Shown piece by piece: positions 27,903 to 36,667 of a DNA stretch of 64,000 bases. Origin of the DNA: Paenibacillus wynnii (GTDB lineage Bacteria; Bacillota; Bacilli; Paenibacillales; Paenibacillaceae). A program made the position numbers and the translations under genes. The DNA is taken from contig NZ_JQCR01000002.1 of NCBI RefSeq assembly GCF_000757885.1, forward strand, positions 2,480,001 to 2,544,000, in the 5' to 3' direction. Positions within the stretch are counted from its first letter, which is position 1. Every line of letters starts with the position of its first letter. The notes beneath the pieces are model-generated. The model did no database searches. It was not told where the DNA came from and saw only the letters and a program-made list of their open reading frames with translations.

Positions 27903-28778
27903 ATGTTAAGAGGACTTTATACAGCAGCTGCAGGAATGATTACGCAGCAGCGCAGACATGATACAGCTACACAAAATATTGCCAATTTAAATACAACAGG
28001 CTACAAGCAGGTAGATAGTGTCAGTCATGCTTTTCCGGATGTTCTGATTGCAGCCATGCAGAACGGTACCACCAAGAATATCGGACGTTTAAATACAGGT
28101 GTGTTTGCCGAGCAATCGGTATCCCAGTTTCTACAGGGAGATCTTATTGAAAGCGGTAAAACCGTTGATTTTGCATTATCTACGGATTTACAGATCGTGG
28201 ATCCGGCCACCAATATGCCTATGATTTTTGACGGCTCGGGTAAGCATATCAGTGCTGAAGGGGAAGTTACGTATAAACCGCAGGCCTTTTTTACAGTGCA
28301 GGATAATGAGGGTAATAAATTATTTACTCGTAACGGTAAATTTTCAGTAAGTCCGACTGGCGAGGTACTTAGCGTTGGAGGTTTCAAAGTACTTGACGGA
28401 AATGGTCAGCCATTGATGCTTAACGGCCCTGAGGATCGACTCAAGGTGGACGGGCAGGGCTATTTAATAGATAATAATACTGGGCAAAGATCGAATAGCA
28501 AAATCGGCATCAGTGTCGTTACCAAGCCAATGGATTTGGTTCGTGACGGGAACGGTGTATTCCATGTAGAGGATCCCGAGGCTGCACAGATTCGTTTCAC
28601 TGATGCCAATGATAATATGCAAGTGCGTCAGGGGTATCTAGAGAATTCCAACGTAGATGCTACTCAGGTAACGGTGGATATGAATGCTGCATTCCGAGCG
28701 TATGAAGCTAACCAGAAGGTTATCCAATATTATGACTCAAGCCTGCAGAAGGCTGTAAATGAAGTTGGCAGAGTATAG
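27903..28778 (+). CDS. flhO: Flagellar rod/hook-basal-body protein FlhO
   Basis: FlgF/FlgG family distal-rod protein, exported by the flagellar type III system. The 291 residues start MLRGLYTAAAGMITQQRRHD and carry the N-terminal heptad region with QNIANLNTTGYKQ, and a C-terminal coiled-coil segment VDMNAAFRAYEANQKVIQYYDSSL. It is expressed from the sigma-D promoter at the end of mbl. The start ATG 27903 follows AGGAAGGGGA. flhP follows after 11 bases. Confidence 0.93.
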   Translation: MLRGLYTAAAGMITQQRRHDTATQNIANLNTTGYKQVDSVSHAFPDVLIAAMQNGTTKNIGRLNTGVFAEQSVSQFLQGDLIESGKTVDFALSTDLQIVDPATNMPMIFDGSGKHISAEGEVTYKPQAFFTVQDNEGNKLFTRNGKFSVSPTGEVLSVGGFKVLDGNGQPLMLNGPEDRLKVDGQGYLIDNNTGQRSNSKIGISVVTKPMDLVRDGNGVFHVEDPEAAQIRFTDANDNMQVRQGYLENSNVDATQVTVDMNAAFRAYEANQKVIQYYDSSLQKAVNEVGRV

Positions 28779-28789
28779 GAGGTTAACCC

Positions 28790-29611
28790 ATGAACAACTC
28801 GACAATCGGCGCATCCGTCTCTTTGTCCAGTCTGCAACAGCGACTGGATATTATTGCCGATAACATCGCCAATCTTAATACCAACGGCTATAAGAGTAAG
28901 GAAGGTTCCTTCGAGGATGTACTAACTCGGGTGCAGCAGCAATCCGATGACTACAAATTGCCTGGACGAAGTATGCCCTTGGGTTTTAATATCGGGTTTG
29001 GCGTTCGTGTACCTTCGATTACGAATAACTGGGAAGAGGGTACGCTCAAACAAACGGGTATTCCTACGGATTTGTCGCTGCAAGGCAACGGTTTGTTCGG
29101 TGTTCAAGTCAATGGCGGTATAGCTTATACACGCCAGGGGGATTTTCATTTTACTCCAGACCCCGCTAACGCTGATAATATGCTTTTGGTTGATAATACC
29201 GGAAACACTGTACTGAATACGGACAAAAAACCAGTTACAGTCCCAGTTGGTATGAACGTGGCTATCGATGAGACAGGTCAGATCTTGATGAAGAAAAATG
29301 AGAATGATCCTGCTGTATCAGCGGGGAGAATATTGATTGTTGAACCGTCCAGCAGGGATTCCCTGCAAGCGGTAGACGGGAACTTCTATGTGTTGGCGGA
29401 TGGTGTGACGGAGCAGCAAGCTTTTGTCCAAAGAGCCGCAGGTGAAGCAACCGATGTTGGGGTACGGTCGGGGTGGCTGGAGCAATCAAACGTTGACTTA
29501 AGCAAGGAAATGACGGAAATGATGCAGATTCAGCGCACCTATCAGCTGGCAGCCAAGGCGTTATCCTCCAGCGACCAGATGCAAGGCCTGGCTAATAACA
29601 TGCGCGGGTAG
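28790..29611 (+). CDS. flhP: Flagellar rod/hook-basal-body protein FlhP
   Basis: Paralogue of flhO, FlgG-like distal-rod protein, 273 residues. QRLDIIADNIANLNTNGYKS at the N-terminus and the C-terminal SNVDLSKEMTEMMQIQRTYQLAAKALSSSDQM are typical. The start ATG 28790 follows AGGAGGTTAACCC. The next small gene begins immediately after the stop codon at 29612. Confidence 0.94.
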   Translation: MNNSTIGASVSLSSLQQRLDIIADNIANLNTNGYKSKEGSFEDVLTRVQQQSDDYKLPGRSMPLGFNIGFGVRVPSITNNWEEGTLKQTGIPTDLSLQGNGLFGVQVNGGIAYTRQGDFHFTPDPANADNMLLVDNTGNTVLNTDKKPVTVPVGMNVAIDETGQILMKKNENDPAVSAGRILIVEPSSRDSLQAVDGNFYVLADGVTEQQAFVQRAAGEATDVGVRSGWLEQSNVDLSKEMTEMMQIQRTYQLAAKALSSSDQMQGLANNMRG

Positions 29612-29842
29612 GTGAAGCAATTGAATAAGGAAGAGACCGGCCAAGAAGAACCTAAACAGCCGGTACAGCGCAGGATTCCAGTATGGGGAATCATTCAGGT
29701 GTTTCTGATTCCTATACTGCTTATAGCTGCACTTGGTGGCGGATTGGCTGTAGGATACGTAATATTGGGTAAGAAGGAACTGGCAGATGTGTTCGAGTGG
29801 AGCACATGGAAGCATGTATATGATCTGGTTTTTGCTCCATAA
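29612..29842 (+). CDS. EpuA-type small membrane protein (often annotated RNA polymerase subunit beta-like)
   Basis: Protein of 76 residues: a charged N-terminal tail, one membrane helix (about 26-50, IQVFLIPILLIAALGGGLAVGYVI) and a short extracytoplasmic end ADVFEWSTWKHVYDLVF, which fits the EpuA family (PF11772). The family has no proven function; the database label linking it to RNA polymerase is not supported by anything visible. The start is GTG 29612, adjacent to the flhP stop, so it probably relies on coupling. A terminator follows. Confidence 0.7.
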   Translation: MKQLNKEETGQEEPKQPVQRRIPVWGIIQVFLIPILLIAALGGGLAVGYVILGKKELADVFEWSTWKHVYDLVFAP

Positions 29843-29853
29843 ATATAGTTTTA

Positions 29854-29887
29854 GGACTCCCTTGTTATACAGGGGAGTTTTCTTTTT
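29854..29887 (+). terminator. Terminator of the flhO-flhP unit
   Basis: GGACTCCCTTG pairs with CAGGGGAGTTT over TTATA, followed by a T-rich tract. Confidence 0.85.
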
Positions 29888-29927
29888 TATGCGGAAATAT
29901 GTATAATAAGGTGGGTCTAACGAATGT

Positions 29928-30068
29928 AAAAAAAGGGCCCTCTCCGCCATGCTGCACTTAAGCGGTGGAGAAAGCCCCTTATCTGAACCTCCACTTCTGC
30001 AGGGGGGTGAAGGATAGATATAGTTTTTGCCGAAGGTGCCTAAATTTATGCATCCCGCCAAAGAATAA
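29928..30068 (-). ncRNA. Candidate small RNA on the minus strand
   Basis: On the minus strand a long stem (29933-29948 with 29964-29980) is followed by seven T (29934-29928), a terminator that serves no minus-strand gene. Read on the minus strand upstream of it, TTGGAA, a 17-base spacer and TATTCT (around 30060-30090) could be a promoter. The intervening transcript would contain the C-rich motif CACCCCCCTGC, a type seen in sRNAs that pair with ribosome sites. The boundaries are estimates. Confidence 0.35.
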
Positions 30069-30107
30069 TTAAGATACTAGCTGATTCCAAGGAGGAGTCT
30101 TATCACT

Positions 30108-30530
30108 ATGCTGAATGTTAATCAAATTCAAGAAATTATTCCCCACCGGCCTCCATTTCTGTTGGTGGACAAAATCACTGAGATTGAAATGGGAAAAAGA
30201 GCAGTAGGTATTAAGAATGTTACAGTTAATGAACCGTTCTTTGTGGGCCATTTTCCCGGATATCCGGTGATGCCAGGCGTTCTGATTACAGAGGCGCTGG
30301 CACAGGTCGGAGCGGTCGCAATTTTGGGACTTGAAGCTAACCGCGGCAAGATAGGTTTTCTGGCAGGACTGGACGGTTTCCGCTTTCGGGGCCAGGTCGT
30401 TCCGGGAGATACCTTGCATCTAGAAGTCGAGATTACACGCCTTAAGGGAAGCATCGGAAAAGGTCAGGCTACCGCGTCCGTGGACGGTAAGGTTGTGGCT
30501 TCCGGGGAAATTATGTTTGCGCTTAGTTAA
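30108..30530 (+). CDS. fabZ: 3-hydroxyacyl-[acyl-carrier-protein] dehydratase FabZ
   Basis: Dehydration step of type II fatty-acid elongation. The 140 residues have the hot-dog fold with catalytic H48 in [12 protein letters not shown] and E62 in [19 protein letters not shown] at the N-terminus is conserved. The start ATG 30108 follows AAGGAGGA. Its place after flhP is the same as in B. subtilis (ywpB). The gap from 29888 to 30107 holds the candidate minus-strand RNA and a TATAAT at 29902. Confidence 0.98.
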   Translation: MLNVNQIQEIIPHRPPFLLVDKITEIEMGKRAVGIKNVTVNEPFFVGHFPGYPVMPGVLITEALAQVGAVAILGLEANRGKIGFLAGLDGFRFRGQVVPGDTLHLEVEITRLKGSIGKGQATASVDGKVVASGEIMFALS

Positions 30531-30568
30531 TTCATAAACACAACATATATGGAGAAGGAGAGATTCAT

Positions 30569-32290
30569 ATGACTCAGTTAAGCCCACAAGCCTTAGAAAC
30601 CTTGGAACGTTGGCTCCAGGACCCTTTAGTCGATGAAGCTACGAAGGGAGAGCTCCGCGCCTTAGAGAACGACCCGAAGGAACTTGAGGAACGCTTTTAC
30701 AGAGATTTGGAATTTGGTACAGGGGGTCTGCGCGGTGTGATTGGTGCGGGCAGCAACCGGATTAACCGTTATACTGTTGGGAGAGCAACTCAAGGCTTCG
30801 CTAAATATATACTAGAACAATATAATGGTGAGGGTAGCCCCTCTGTTGTTATTGCCCATGACTCGCGCCGCTTCTCCCCTGAATTCACACTGGAGGCAGC
30901 TCTTGTGCTTGCGGGTAACGGGATTAAGACGCATTTGTTCCCATCCCTGCGTTCTACACCGCAGCTCTCATTCAGTGTTCGCGACTTGAAGGCAACAGGC
31001 GGAATTGTTATTACGGCTAGCCACAATCCACCTGAATATAATGGCTACAAAGTGTATAATGCCGATGGTGGACAATTAATTCCGGATGAAGCTGAGAAAG
31101 TCATTTCCTACATACAACAGGTTGATTCCTTTGATGCAGTGAAACGCATCTCACGGGAAGAGGCGGAGAGCCAAGGCTTGCTGCATTGGCTTGGTGAGCA
31201 GGAGGACGAGGCCTTTACGGATACAGTAGCCAGTGTTAGTGTAGCCCGGGAAGAGATTACATCCTCTCTAGGTCGTAATTTTAAGATCGTATATACTCCT
31301 TTGCATGGTACCGGCAATATTCCGGTTCGTTCAGTTCTTTCCAAAATTGGTTTTACTGAGGTATTCGTTGTACCGCAGCAGGAAGAGCCGGATTCCGAAT
31401 TCTCTACAGTAAAGTCGCCTAACCCTGAAGAGCGGGAAGCTTTTACTTTAGCTATGGAGCTTGGTGAGGAACTGAATGCTGATCTATTGATTGGTACAGA
31501 CCCGGATGCTGACCGTATGGGTGCAGTGGTGCGGGACAAGGATGGCAAGTTTGTGGTTCTATCCGGCAATCAATCCGGCGCCTTGATGATCCATTATTAT
31601 TTGAGCCGTTTGCAGGAGCAGGGAAAACTGCCGGCAAATGGAGCAGTGGTGAAGACGATAGTAACCAGTGAGATGGGGGCCGCTGTAGCGAGCCATTATG
31701 GAGCAACAGTGTTCAACACCCTTACCGGATTCAAATATATCGGTGAAAAAATGACACAGTTCGAAGCATCCGGTGAATACACGTATCTTTTCGGTTATGA
31801 GGAAAGCTACGGCTATCTTGCAGGAACTTATGCCCGTGATAAAGATGCTGTATTAGCGGCTATGTTAATCGCTGAAGCAGGTGCTTATTATAAAGCTCAG
31901 GGTAAAACTCTTTATGATGTACTGCAGGAACTGTACGAAAAATTCGGTTATTTCCTGGAGAGCCTAGAATCACGGACACTCAAGGGAAAAGACGGCGTGG
32001 CACAGATTCAGGGGATTATGAACGATTGGCGCAGCAACCCTCCGCAGGAAATTGCGGGTACGGCTGTTAGCGAAATTCAGGATTACTCCTTGGGAATTAA
32101 CGGACTGCCAAAGGAAAACGTATTGAAATATTTGCTCGCTGACGGCTCATGGTTCTGCTTGCGTCCTTCTGGAACAGAACCGAAGATCAAGGTTTATTTT
32201 GCAGTACGGGGTGAATCACTGCAGAATGCCAAGGACAAAGTGGCTGCGCTCACTGTGCAGGTCATGGGACGTGTTGACGGTAACAACTAA
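30569..32290 (+). CDS. pgcA: Phospho-sugar mutase (alpha-phosphoglucomutase/phosphomannomutase type)
   Basis: It interconverts hexose 1- and 6-phosphates, feeding UDP-glucose and wall-polymer synthesis. The 573 residues match the PgcA type. The phosphoserine loop TASHNPPEYNGYK has S151; the metal-binding DPDADRMG and the sugar loop GYEESYGYL are present, and the phosphate-binding loop RPSGTEPKIKVY is near the C-terminus. The start ATG 30569 follows GGAGAAGGAGAG. Substrate preference cannot be read from sequence, but the length and neighbours fit B. subtilis PgcA. Confidence 0.9.
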   Translation: MTQLSPQALETLERWLQDPLVDEATKGELRALENDPKELEERFYRDLEFGTGGLRGVIGAGSNRINRYTVGRATQGFAKYILEQYNGEGSPSVVIAHDSRRFSPEFTLEAALVLAGNGIKTHLFPSLRSTPQLSFSVRDLKATGGIVITASHNPPEYNGYKVYNADGGQLIPDEAEKVISYIQQVDSFDAVKRISREEAESQGLLHWLGEQEDEAFTDTVASVSVAREEITSSLGRNFKIVYTPLHGTGNIPVRSVLSKIGFTEVFVVPQQEEPDSEFSTVKSPNPEEREAFTLAMELGEELNADLLIGTDPDADRMGAVVRDKDGKFVVLSGNQSGALMIHYYLSRLQEQGKLPANGAVVKTIVTSEMGAAVASHYGATVFNTLTGFKYIGEKMTQFEASGEYTYLFGYEESYGYLAGTYARDKDAVLAAMLIAEAGAYYKAQGKTLYDVLQELYEKFGYFLESLESRTLKGKDGVAQIQGIMNDWRSNPPQEIAGTAVSEIQDYSLGINGLPKENVLKYLLADGSWFCLRPSGTEPKIKVYFAVRGESLQNAKDKVAALTVQVMGRVDGNN

Positions 32291-32328
32291 TATAGAATAG
32301 AGATTATGTAATTTTTAAAATATCTTTC

Positions 32329-32575
32329 GAAGAAACGGATGCCTCTGTATATAGGACGGCAAAGCCGTTTCTTCTTGAAATATAAGAAGTTTAAGTTTCA
32401 ATTTATACTTTTTTTCTTATATTTTTACGAGAAACGGGTACCGTCCCTTTTAGGACGGCAAAGCCGTTTCTTCTTAAAATATAAGGAAGTATAAGTTTTC
32501 AGTATACTTTTCTTATATTTCTACGAGAAACGGATACCGCCTCGTTGAGGACGGCAAAGCCGTTTCTTCTCGTGT
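32329..32575 (+). repeat. Dispersed palindromic repeat, triple copy before the DUF5693 gene
   Basis: Three GAAACGG/CCGTTTC stems at 32332-32371, 32431-32470 and 32527-32566, each exactly 40 bases across, share GGACGGCAAAGCCGTTTCTTCT. Between them are two AT-rich hairpins (AAATATAAG.. / ..CTTATATTT). The third AT hairpin plus stem closely matches the copy before prfA, including AAGTATAAGTTTTCAGTATA. Short form of the family. Confidence 0.85.
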
Positions 32576-32613
32576 GAGAAGGGTTGTTAAGTTGAAAGAG
32601 GAGGGTACCTGGG

Positions 32614-34686
32614 GTGCAGCAAAAATGGCAACGTTGGAATATATCTTCCCGGAAGTGGCTTTGGATTATGGTTATAGTTGGACTGGTAGCAGCTCTGGCC
32701 GTAGCCTACGATCGCCTGCAGACGGAAAGATCCTCCAAGACAGTTGAGATTGTATTTGATTATCGGGATTTGGTCGATGTAGCCAGTTATAGGGCTAAAC
32801 CGCAGGATTATATAGCAGAACAGCTTGATCGCTTAAAAGGTGCTGGTGTGCAAAGCATGGCCGTCTCTGAGAGCACGCTTGATGATCTGCGCAAGGCACG
32901 GCGTATAATGATCTGGGGCTCTACAGAAGCGGCAGCGCTGACAGAGGGCGTTGTTCAGGAGAATGAGAACTATACGTATGTACTCTTTACCAGTGGTGAT
33001 AATTATAAGGCACTGGAGCCGAGCATCCGTCAGACTTTTAGTGACACAGGGATTGCTACAAGGAACTGGAGTTTCCGTGGACAGCAGGGTCTCATCATTG
33101 AGACACCGCTAGAGGAAGCAACGCTTAAGCCGATGCAGCCTGATCCGCTTACGATCGATATGCTGCATGCCAAGGGCTTCAATATTGTTCCGCGGCTACT
33201 GGACTCGTTGAGCTATAATCAGGAATCTGTAGCAAAACTGCTGCAGTATTATGAGAGTGTCAACGTAACACGTATTATCTTTGAAGGGGAATCTGTCAAA
33301 GGTTTCAATGATGATGAGGGCTTGAACAGCTTGAACGCCTTCTCAGACCTCCTTAAGGAGCATGGAATGGGGATTGCGGTCATAGAGAACCTGAAGACTC
33401 AGCAAAAGGGTTTCAATAAACTTGCGTATAACCTGGATTACAATGTAGCCCGGTTGTATTCACTCAGTGAGACAGATTCAGGTCTTGATCCTGTTGTCAT
33501 TGCTGACCGTTTCGCATTGGCCACCAAAGACCGCAACATTCGGATGTTGTATCTGAATGCGGCTCCGGCGCGCGACATGACCAAAGCTATGATCACCGAC
33601 ACGCTGGATAACTTGATTACAAGTCTTAGTGATTCAGAGGGTGCTGTTCAAAAAATTCAAAACAACGGCTTTACACTGGGACAGGCTACCGCCGCAGAGG
33701 TTGTAGACTCACCTTACCAGCGCTATTTCAAGCTTATTGCGGTGATTGGAGCTGTAGCGCTCGTAGCGCTCATGATATCCTACTTCATTCCATGGTTGAC
33801 ACTCCCCGCCTTGGTCTTTGGTCTGGTAGGTAGTGCAGGACTTTTGGTGCTGAAGCCTGTTCTTTTCGAACAAGCGCTGGCTCTTGCTGTAGCGATCAGT
33901 GCTCCAACTCTGGGTATGGTGCTGGCTATCCGTAAAATTAACGTTTTGGGTCCTCCTTTAAGGGACGGTAATAAAGTAACTGCGAATGTTAAGAAGAGTA
34001 CCACACGCACCGTGTATTCTGTTATGAGTCCGCAGCGCCGGTTTGTTCACAGTCTTGTGTTATATATTAAGACTGCCTTGATCTCTCTAAGTGCAGTGCC
34101 TTTTGTGGTGGCTTTGCTTAACAATGTGACTTACAGTCTCGTTCTGGAACAATTCCGTGGAGTTAGTCTCCTGCACATCGCTCCTATCGGTCTGGTTGCG
34201 TTGTATGTGCTGTTATATCGCGGAGAGTTTACCTTTATTAAAACCGGGAAACTGCTGCGTATGCCAGTTACAGTGGCTATGGTTATTTTAGCAGGTGTAT
34301 TGGGTGTCCTAGGTCTGTACTACATTAGCCGTACTGGTAATAGCGGTAGTGTAAGTTCGCTTGAAATGTCTTTCCGTACGTTCCTGGAAAATACGGTCCA
34401 TGTTCGTCCGCGTAACAAAGAGTTTTTATTGGCTCATCCATTCTTCATTCTAGGAGCATTTCTGGCCTTGAAATATCGGAACGCGGCCTTCCTTATGATT
34501 GTGGCTGTCATCGGTCAATTGTCGATGGTAGATACGTTCGCACACATTCATTCACCGCTTCTGATTTCTCTCGTTCGTGGACTGCTGGGACTGGGTCTGG
34601 GAGCTATTATCGGTATCGTTGCTGTATTGGCATGGCAAATTGCAGAAAGGTGTTGGAAACGATGGTCGCCGCTCCTCAAAAGATAG
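32614..34686 (+). CDS. DUF5693 family membrane protein
   Basis: Protein of 690 residues with an N-terminal membrane helix (about 14-30), a large extracytoplasmic domain (about 45-365) and many hydrophobic segments in the C-terminal half. Members are found immediately before csaB in Paenibacillus and related Firmicutes; the function is not established, but the pairing suggests a part in making or exporting the pyruvylated wall polymer. The start is GTG 32614 after GAGGAGGG. The end overlaps the csaB start by 25 bases. Confidence 0.78.
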   Translation: MQQKWQRWNISSRKWLWIMVIVGLVAALAVAYDRLQTERSSKTVEIVFDYRDLVDVASYRAKPQDYIAEQLDRLKGAGVQSMAVSESTLDDLRKARRIMIWGSTEAAALTEGVVQENENYTYVLFTSGDNYKALEPSIRQTFSDTGIATRNWSFRGQQGLIIETPLEEATLKPMQPDPLTIDMLHAKGFNIVPRLLDSLSYNQESVAKLLQYYESVNVTRIIFEGESVKGFNDDEGLNSLNAFSDLLKEHGMGIAVIENLKTQQKGFNKLAYNLDYNVARLYSLSETDSGLDPVVIADRFALATKDRNIRMLYLNAAPARDMTKAMITDTLDNLITSLSDSEGAVQKIQNNGFTLGQATAAEVVDSPYQRYFKLIAVIGAVALVALMISYFIPWLTLPALVFGLVGSAGLLVLKPVLFEQALALAVAISAPTLGMVLAIRKINVLGPPLRDGNKVTANVKKSTTRTVYSVMSPQRRFVHSLVLYIKTALISLSAVPFVVALLNNVTYSLVLEQFRGVSLLHIAPIGLVALYVLLYRGEFTFIKTGKLLRMPVTVAMVILAGVLGVLGLYYISRTGNSGSVSSLEMSFRTFLENTVHVRPRNKEFLLAHPFFILGAFLALKYRNAAFLMIVAVIGQLSMVDTFAHIHSPLLISLVRGLLGLGLGAIIGIVAVLAWQIAERCWKRWSPLLKR

Positions 34687-35789
34687 TTATTTCCGGGTAT
34701 TACGGCTTTCGCAACAGCGGAGATGAAGCGGTACTGCAGTCCATCCTTATTGCACTGAAGCGGCAGGCAGATTCCGCCGGAATAGCGATTGAACCCATAG
34801 TGTTATCTATAGATCCGGAATGGACAATCGCAACTTATGGTGTGAAATCTGTACACCGAATGAAGCTTGGTGAAGTCCGAAGAGCTCTTTCAGAGAGCTC
34901 TGGTCTAATCAGCGGTGGGGGCAGTCTTCTGCAGGATGTAACCAGTAGTAAAAGCATTCCGTACTACTTAGGCATTATCAAGCTTGCTCAATGGATGGGG
35001 AAGCCCACCTTTATTTATGCTCAGGGAATCGGACCTCTGAATCGCAAATTGTTCCATCCTTTTATTAAATCGGTATTCCGTAAATGTAAGTATGTATCGG
35101 TAAGGGACGAGCAATCTCGCAAACTGCTTCAGAAGATTGGACTTGCGGCTGAGAAAATTGAAGTCGTACCTGATCCTGTTATGGGCTTGTCCTTACCTGA
35201 GGGTGAAGCTGAAGCAATCACAGAATCTTCCTCTCTTCCGGTCATTGGTATATCCGTTCGTTTTTGGGAAGCGGACCGACGCGAGCTAAACGCTATTGCT
35301 GAAGGTTTAAGGCAAGCTAGTGTTGCTCAGCCGCTGCATCTGCGGTTCTTACCCTTTCATTTACCCTCTGATAATGAAGCCTCACGATATATCATGGAGT
35401 TATTGGGTAAAGATATTGAGGGGAATGGCGGGAGGGTCAGCATTTGTGAAAATGCAGTACATCCTCAGCACATGCTTCGTGAGGTGGAACAGTGCGATGT
35501 ACTAATCGGTATGAGGCTCCATAGCTTGATTTATGCCGCAGGACGGAGAGTTCCTCTGATTGGGATATCCTACGATCCGAAAATTGATCATTTTCTGGAT
35601 CGAATACAATGTGATCCGGTCGGATCGACAGACGCTTTGGAGAGTAAGAGGCTCGCATCGGAGATCCTTCATTTGTTGCGTGAAGGAGCTACATGGCAGC
35701 AGGAGCGGGAATCCTTGATCTCCATGCTCGTTCAAGAGGCGGAAGCGCCTGCGAAGAAAATCGCCCAATATTTAAGCCATAAAGGATGA
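34662..35789 (+). CDS. csaB: Polysaccharide pyruvyl transferase CsaB
   Basis: It adds a ketal-linked pyruvate from PEP to the secondary cell-wall polymer, the modification that SLH domains recognise. About 375 residues. The N-terminus is ISGYYGFRNSGDEAVLQSIL; SGGGSLLQDVTS, YAQGIGPL and the C-terminal MRLHSLIYAAGRRVPLIGISYDPKI are typical of the family. ATG 34662 is preferred because AAGGTG lies 10 bases upstream; an in-frame ATG at 34632 is further inside the preceding gene. Three large SLH proteins are encoded within 14 kb. Confidence 0.95.
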   Translation: MVAAPQKIVISGYYGFRNSGDEAVLQSILIALKRQADSAGIAIEPIVLSIDPEWTIATYGVKSVHRMKLGEVRRALSESSGLISGGGSLLQDVTSSKSIPYYLGIIKLAQWMGKPTFIYAQGIGPLNRKLFHPFIKSVFRKCKYVSVRDEQSRKLLQKIGLAAEKIEVVPDPVMGLSLPEGEAEAITESSSLPVIGISVRFWEADRRELNAIAEGLRQASVAQPLHLRFLPFHLPSDNEASRYIMELLGKDIEGNGGRVSICENAVHPQHMLREVEQCDVLIGMRLHSLIYAAGRRVPLIGISYDPKIDHFLDRIQCDPVGSTDALESKRLASEILHLLREGATWQQERESLISMLVQEAEAPAKKIAQYLSHKG

Positions 35790-35795
35790 TATAGA

Positions 35796-36551
35796 GTGAA
35801 AGATACGAAAATCCTACCTACGGTGCCCATTTACGGGATTCCGGTGAGCAAGCTAGATATGAAAGAGACTGTTTCTTATTTGGTTCAGGCGGTTTCTGCG
35901 CGTGCACCGCATCAGATTATTACAGCGAATCCGATTATGGTAATGAGTGCCTTGGAGAACCCTGAATACATGAACATTATGACTTCTGCCGAGCTGGTTG
36001 TACCGGACGGGACAGGTGTTGTTTGGGCGGCTGAACGCTGTGGTAATCCCGTGAAGGAACGTGTGGCAGGCTTTGATTTGCTACATGAATTATTGAAGAC
36101 TGGTGAAAGCTATCACTGGAGAGTTTACCTCCTTGGCTCTACACAGGAAGTGATTCAGGAGACTGCCAGAAGGTTACAAATGCAGTATCCTGCAATTATC
36201 ATTGCTGGCTTCCGTGATGGTTACTTTGGACCGGCTGAGGATCAAGAGGTTGTAGCTGAGATTGTGAGTACTAAGCCTGACCTGTTGTTTGTCGCTCGGG
36301 GCGCAGATAGCCAGGAGCCTTGGATTGCTAAATACAAGTCACAACTTGCAATTCCGATTATGATGGGTGTCGGTGGAAGCTTTGATGTGATCTCGGGTAA
36401 GAGCCGCAGGGCCCCCAAAGCATTCCAAAAACTTCGGTTAGAGTGGTTATACCGACTCCTTAAAGAGCCAACACGTTATCGCAGAATGCTTGCGCTGCCG
36501 AAATTCGCATTAAAAGTGCTGCGTGACAAAGAGAAAGTGACAAAAGCTTGA
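35796..36551 (+). CDS. tagA: WecG/TagA/CpsF family glycosyltransferase
   Basis: GT26 enzyme that adds ManNAc (or ManNAcA) to undecaprenyl-PP-GlcNAc to form the linkage disaccharide. The 251 residues show TANPIMVMSALENPEYM, PDGTGVVWAAE, the VYLLGSTQEVIQETARRLQ core, GVGGSFDVISGKSRRAP and the membrane-targeting C-terminal EWLYRLLKEPTRYRRM. The start GTG 35796 lies 6 bases after csaB, after AAAGGATG. Together with tagO, mnaA and csaB it forms a plausible pyruvylated-polymer pathway. B. subtilis TagA itself serves teichoic acid, so the symbol reflects the family rather than the polymer. Confidence 0.85.
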   Translation: MKDTKILPTVPIYGIPVSKLDMKETVSYLVQAVSARAPHQIITANPIMVMSALENPEYMNIMTSAELVVPDGTGVVWAAERCGNPVKERVAGFDLLHELLKTGESYHWRVYLLGSTQEVIQETARRLQMQYPAIIIAGFRDGYFGPAEDQEVVAEIVSTKPDLLFVARGADSQEPWIAKYKSQLAIPIMMGVGGSFDVISGKSRRAPKAFQKLRLEWLYRLLKEPTRYRRMLALPKFALKVLRDKEKVTKA

Positions 36552-36667
36552 GTATATGACGGTATTCCCCGTAAATATGAAATAAATCGCCCAATTTCAG
36601 AATTGGAATTTGTTTTCATAACAGCGTATAATTCAATGCGGTAGAGAAATGGGGGTCGACTGATCAA

